NCBI RefSeq assembly: GCF_000497245.1
Contig: NZ_AWTC01000009.1
Coordinates: 126,696-190,695 of the forward strand
Direction: 5' to 3'
Source of the DNA: Sporolactobacillus laevolacticus DSM 442
GTDB taxonomy: Bacteria > Bacillota > Bacilli > Bacillales > Sporolactobacillaceae
DNA: 64,000 nucleotides
Part shown: positions 63,888 to 64,000 of the stretch, piece after piece
Numbering within the stretch: the first letter of the stretch is position 1
Layout: each line of letters starts with the position of its first letter
The notes under the pieces: generated by a model
What the model was told of the DNA's origin: nothing
Seen by the model: the letters and a program-made list of their open reading frames with translations, nothing else
Database searches by the model: none
Position numbers and translations under genes: made by a program

Positions 63888-64000
63888 GTTGCTGTTGAGA
63901 GCAACACGAAGAAATGTTCCTTGAAAACTAAACAAAAGCCAAGCGTGATTTAAAAGGGCAAACCCCTAATAAATTCAAAATTGCTATGGATCTTATGAAC
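63888..64000 (+). other. rRNA operon leader with boxA
   Basis: TGTTCCTTGAAAACTAAA at 63915-63932 matches the boxA-containing leader found before 16S rRNA genes in Bacillales. The 16S gene itself is not reached; its usual GAGAGTTTGATCCTGG start should lie just beyond 64000. Confidence 0.85.

Overview
This window is chromosomal DNA from a low-to-mid G+C, spore-forming member of the Bacillales. The evidence is ypiA-ypiB-ypjB synteny, a sporulation protein YpjB, a preQ1 riboswitch in front of queT, a CIRCE element, strong Shine-Dalgarno sites and frequent GTG/TTG starts. The qcrABC genes that sit between ypiB and ypjB in Bacillus subtilis are absent, and a full glycogen cluster is present. A fermentative Sporolactobacillus-like organism fits best (inference). 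Almost everything looks like ordinary chromosome. The only mobile element recognised is one damaged IS3-family copy.

Layout. 1-7.7 kb: end of trpA, ypiA, ypiB, ypjB, a zinc metallopeptidase, queT with its riboswitch, a cell-surface hydrolase and a 5'-3' exonuclease. 7.8-18.6 kb: glycogen genes glgB, glgA, glgC, glgD, glgP and an alpha-amylase-family enzyme; a cre-like site overlaps an internal promoter. 18.8-26.6 kb: ilvE with a structured 5' leader, an ABC exporter, a PadR-controlled membrane-protein operon, plsX and metA. 27-32.6 kb: the branched-chain amino acid ABC transporter livJHMGF. 32.7-38.5 kb: a small zinc-ribbon protein, an acyltransferase-like enzyme, the IS copy, a MATE pump and gpmA. 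38.8-46.7 kb: alaR-alaT, an acetyltransferase, a phosphatase, htpG with CIRCE, glutathione peroxidase, a decayed NERD gene and a DmpA-type peptidase. 47.3-51.8 kb: ilvB-ilvN-ilvC and ilvA. 51.8-56.5 kb: an ABC ATPase, a membrane protein, a short-chain dehydrogenase and a DMT / Crp-Fnr / DMT cluster. 56.6-61.2 kb: transketolase, DAHP synthase and dehydroquinate synthase behind a leader-peptide attenuator. 61.5-64 kb: an NlpC/P60-LysM hydrolase, a frameshifted SRPBCC gene, then three tandem promoters and the leader of an rRNA operon whose 16S gene begins beyond the window.

Most notable regulation. (1) The tkt-aroF-aroB operon is preceded by a strong promoter, a 22-codon reading frame containing Tyr-Tyr-Tyr-Phe-Gly-Trp-Phe, a chain of mutually exclusive RNA helices and a terminator. 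This is a candidate ribosome-mediated attenuator for aromatic amino acids. (2) A PadR gene with no AUG/GUG/UUG start, apparently beginning at AUU, lies behind a consensus promoter flanked by two near-palindromic operators exactly 33 bp apart. It heads an operon of HAAS and repeated two-helix membrane proteins. (3) Two copies of a roughly 230-bp structured intergenic element end in an intrinsic-terminator hairpin. (4) Unassigned structured leaders precede ilvE and lie between the DmpA-type peptidase gene and ilvB.

All calls were made by reading the sequence. No database search or folding program was run.
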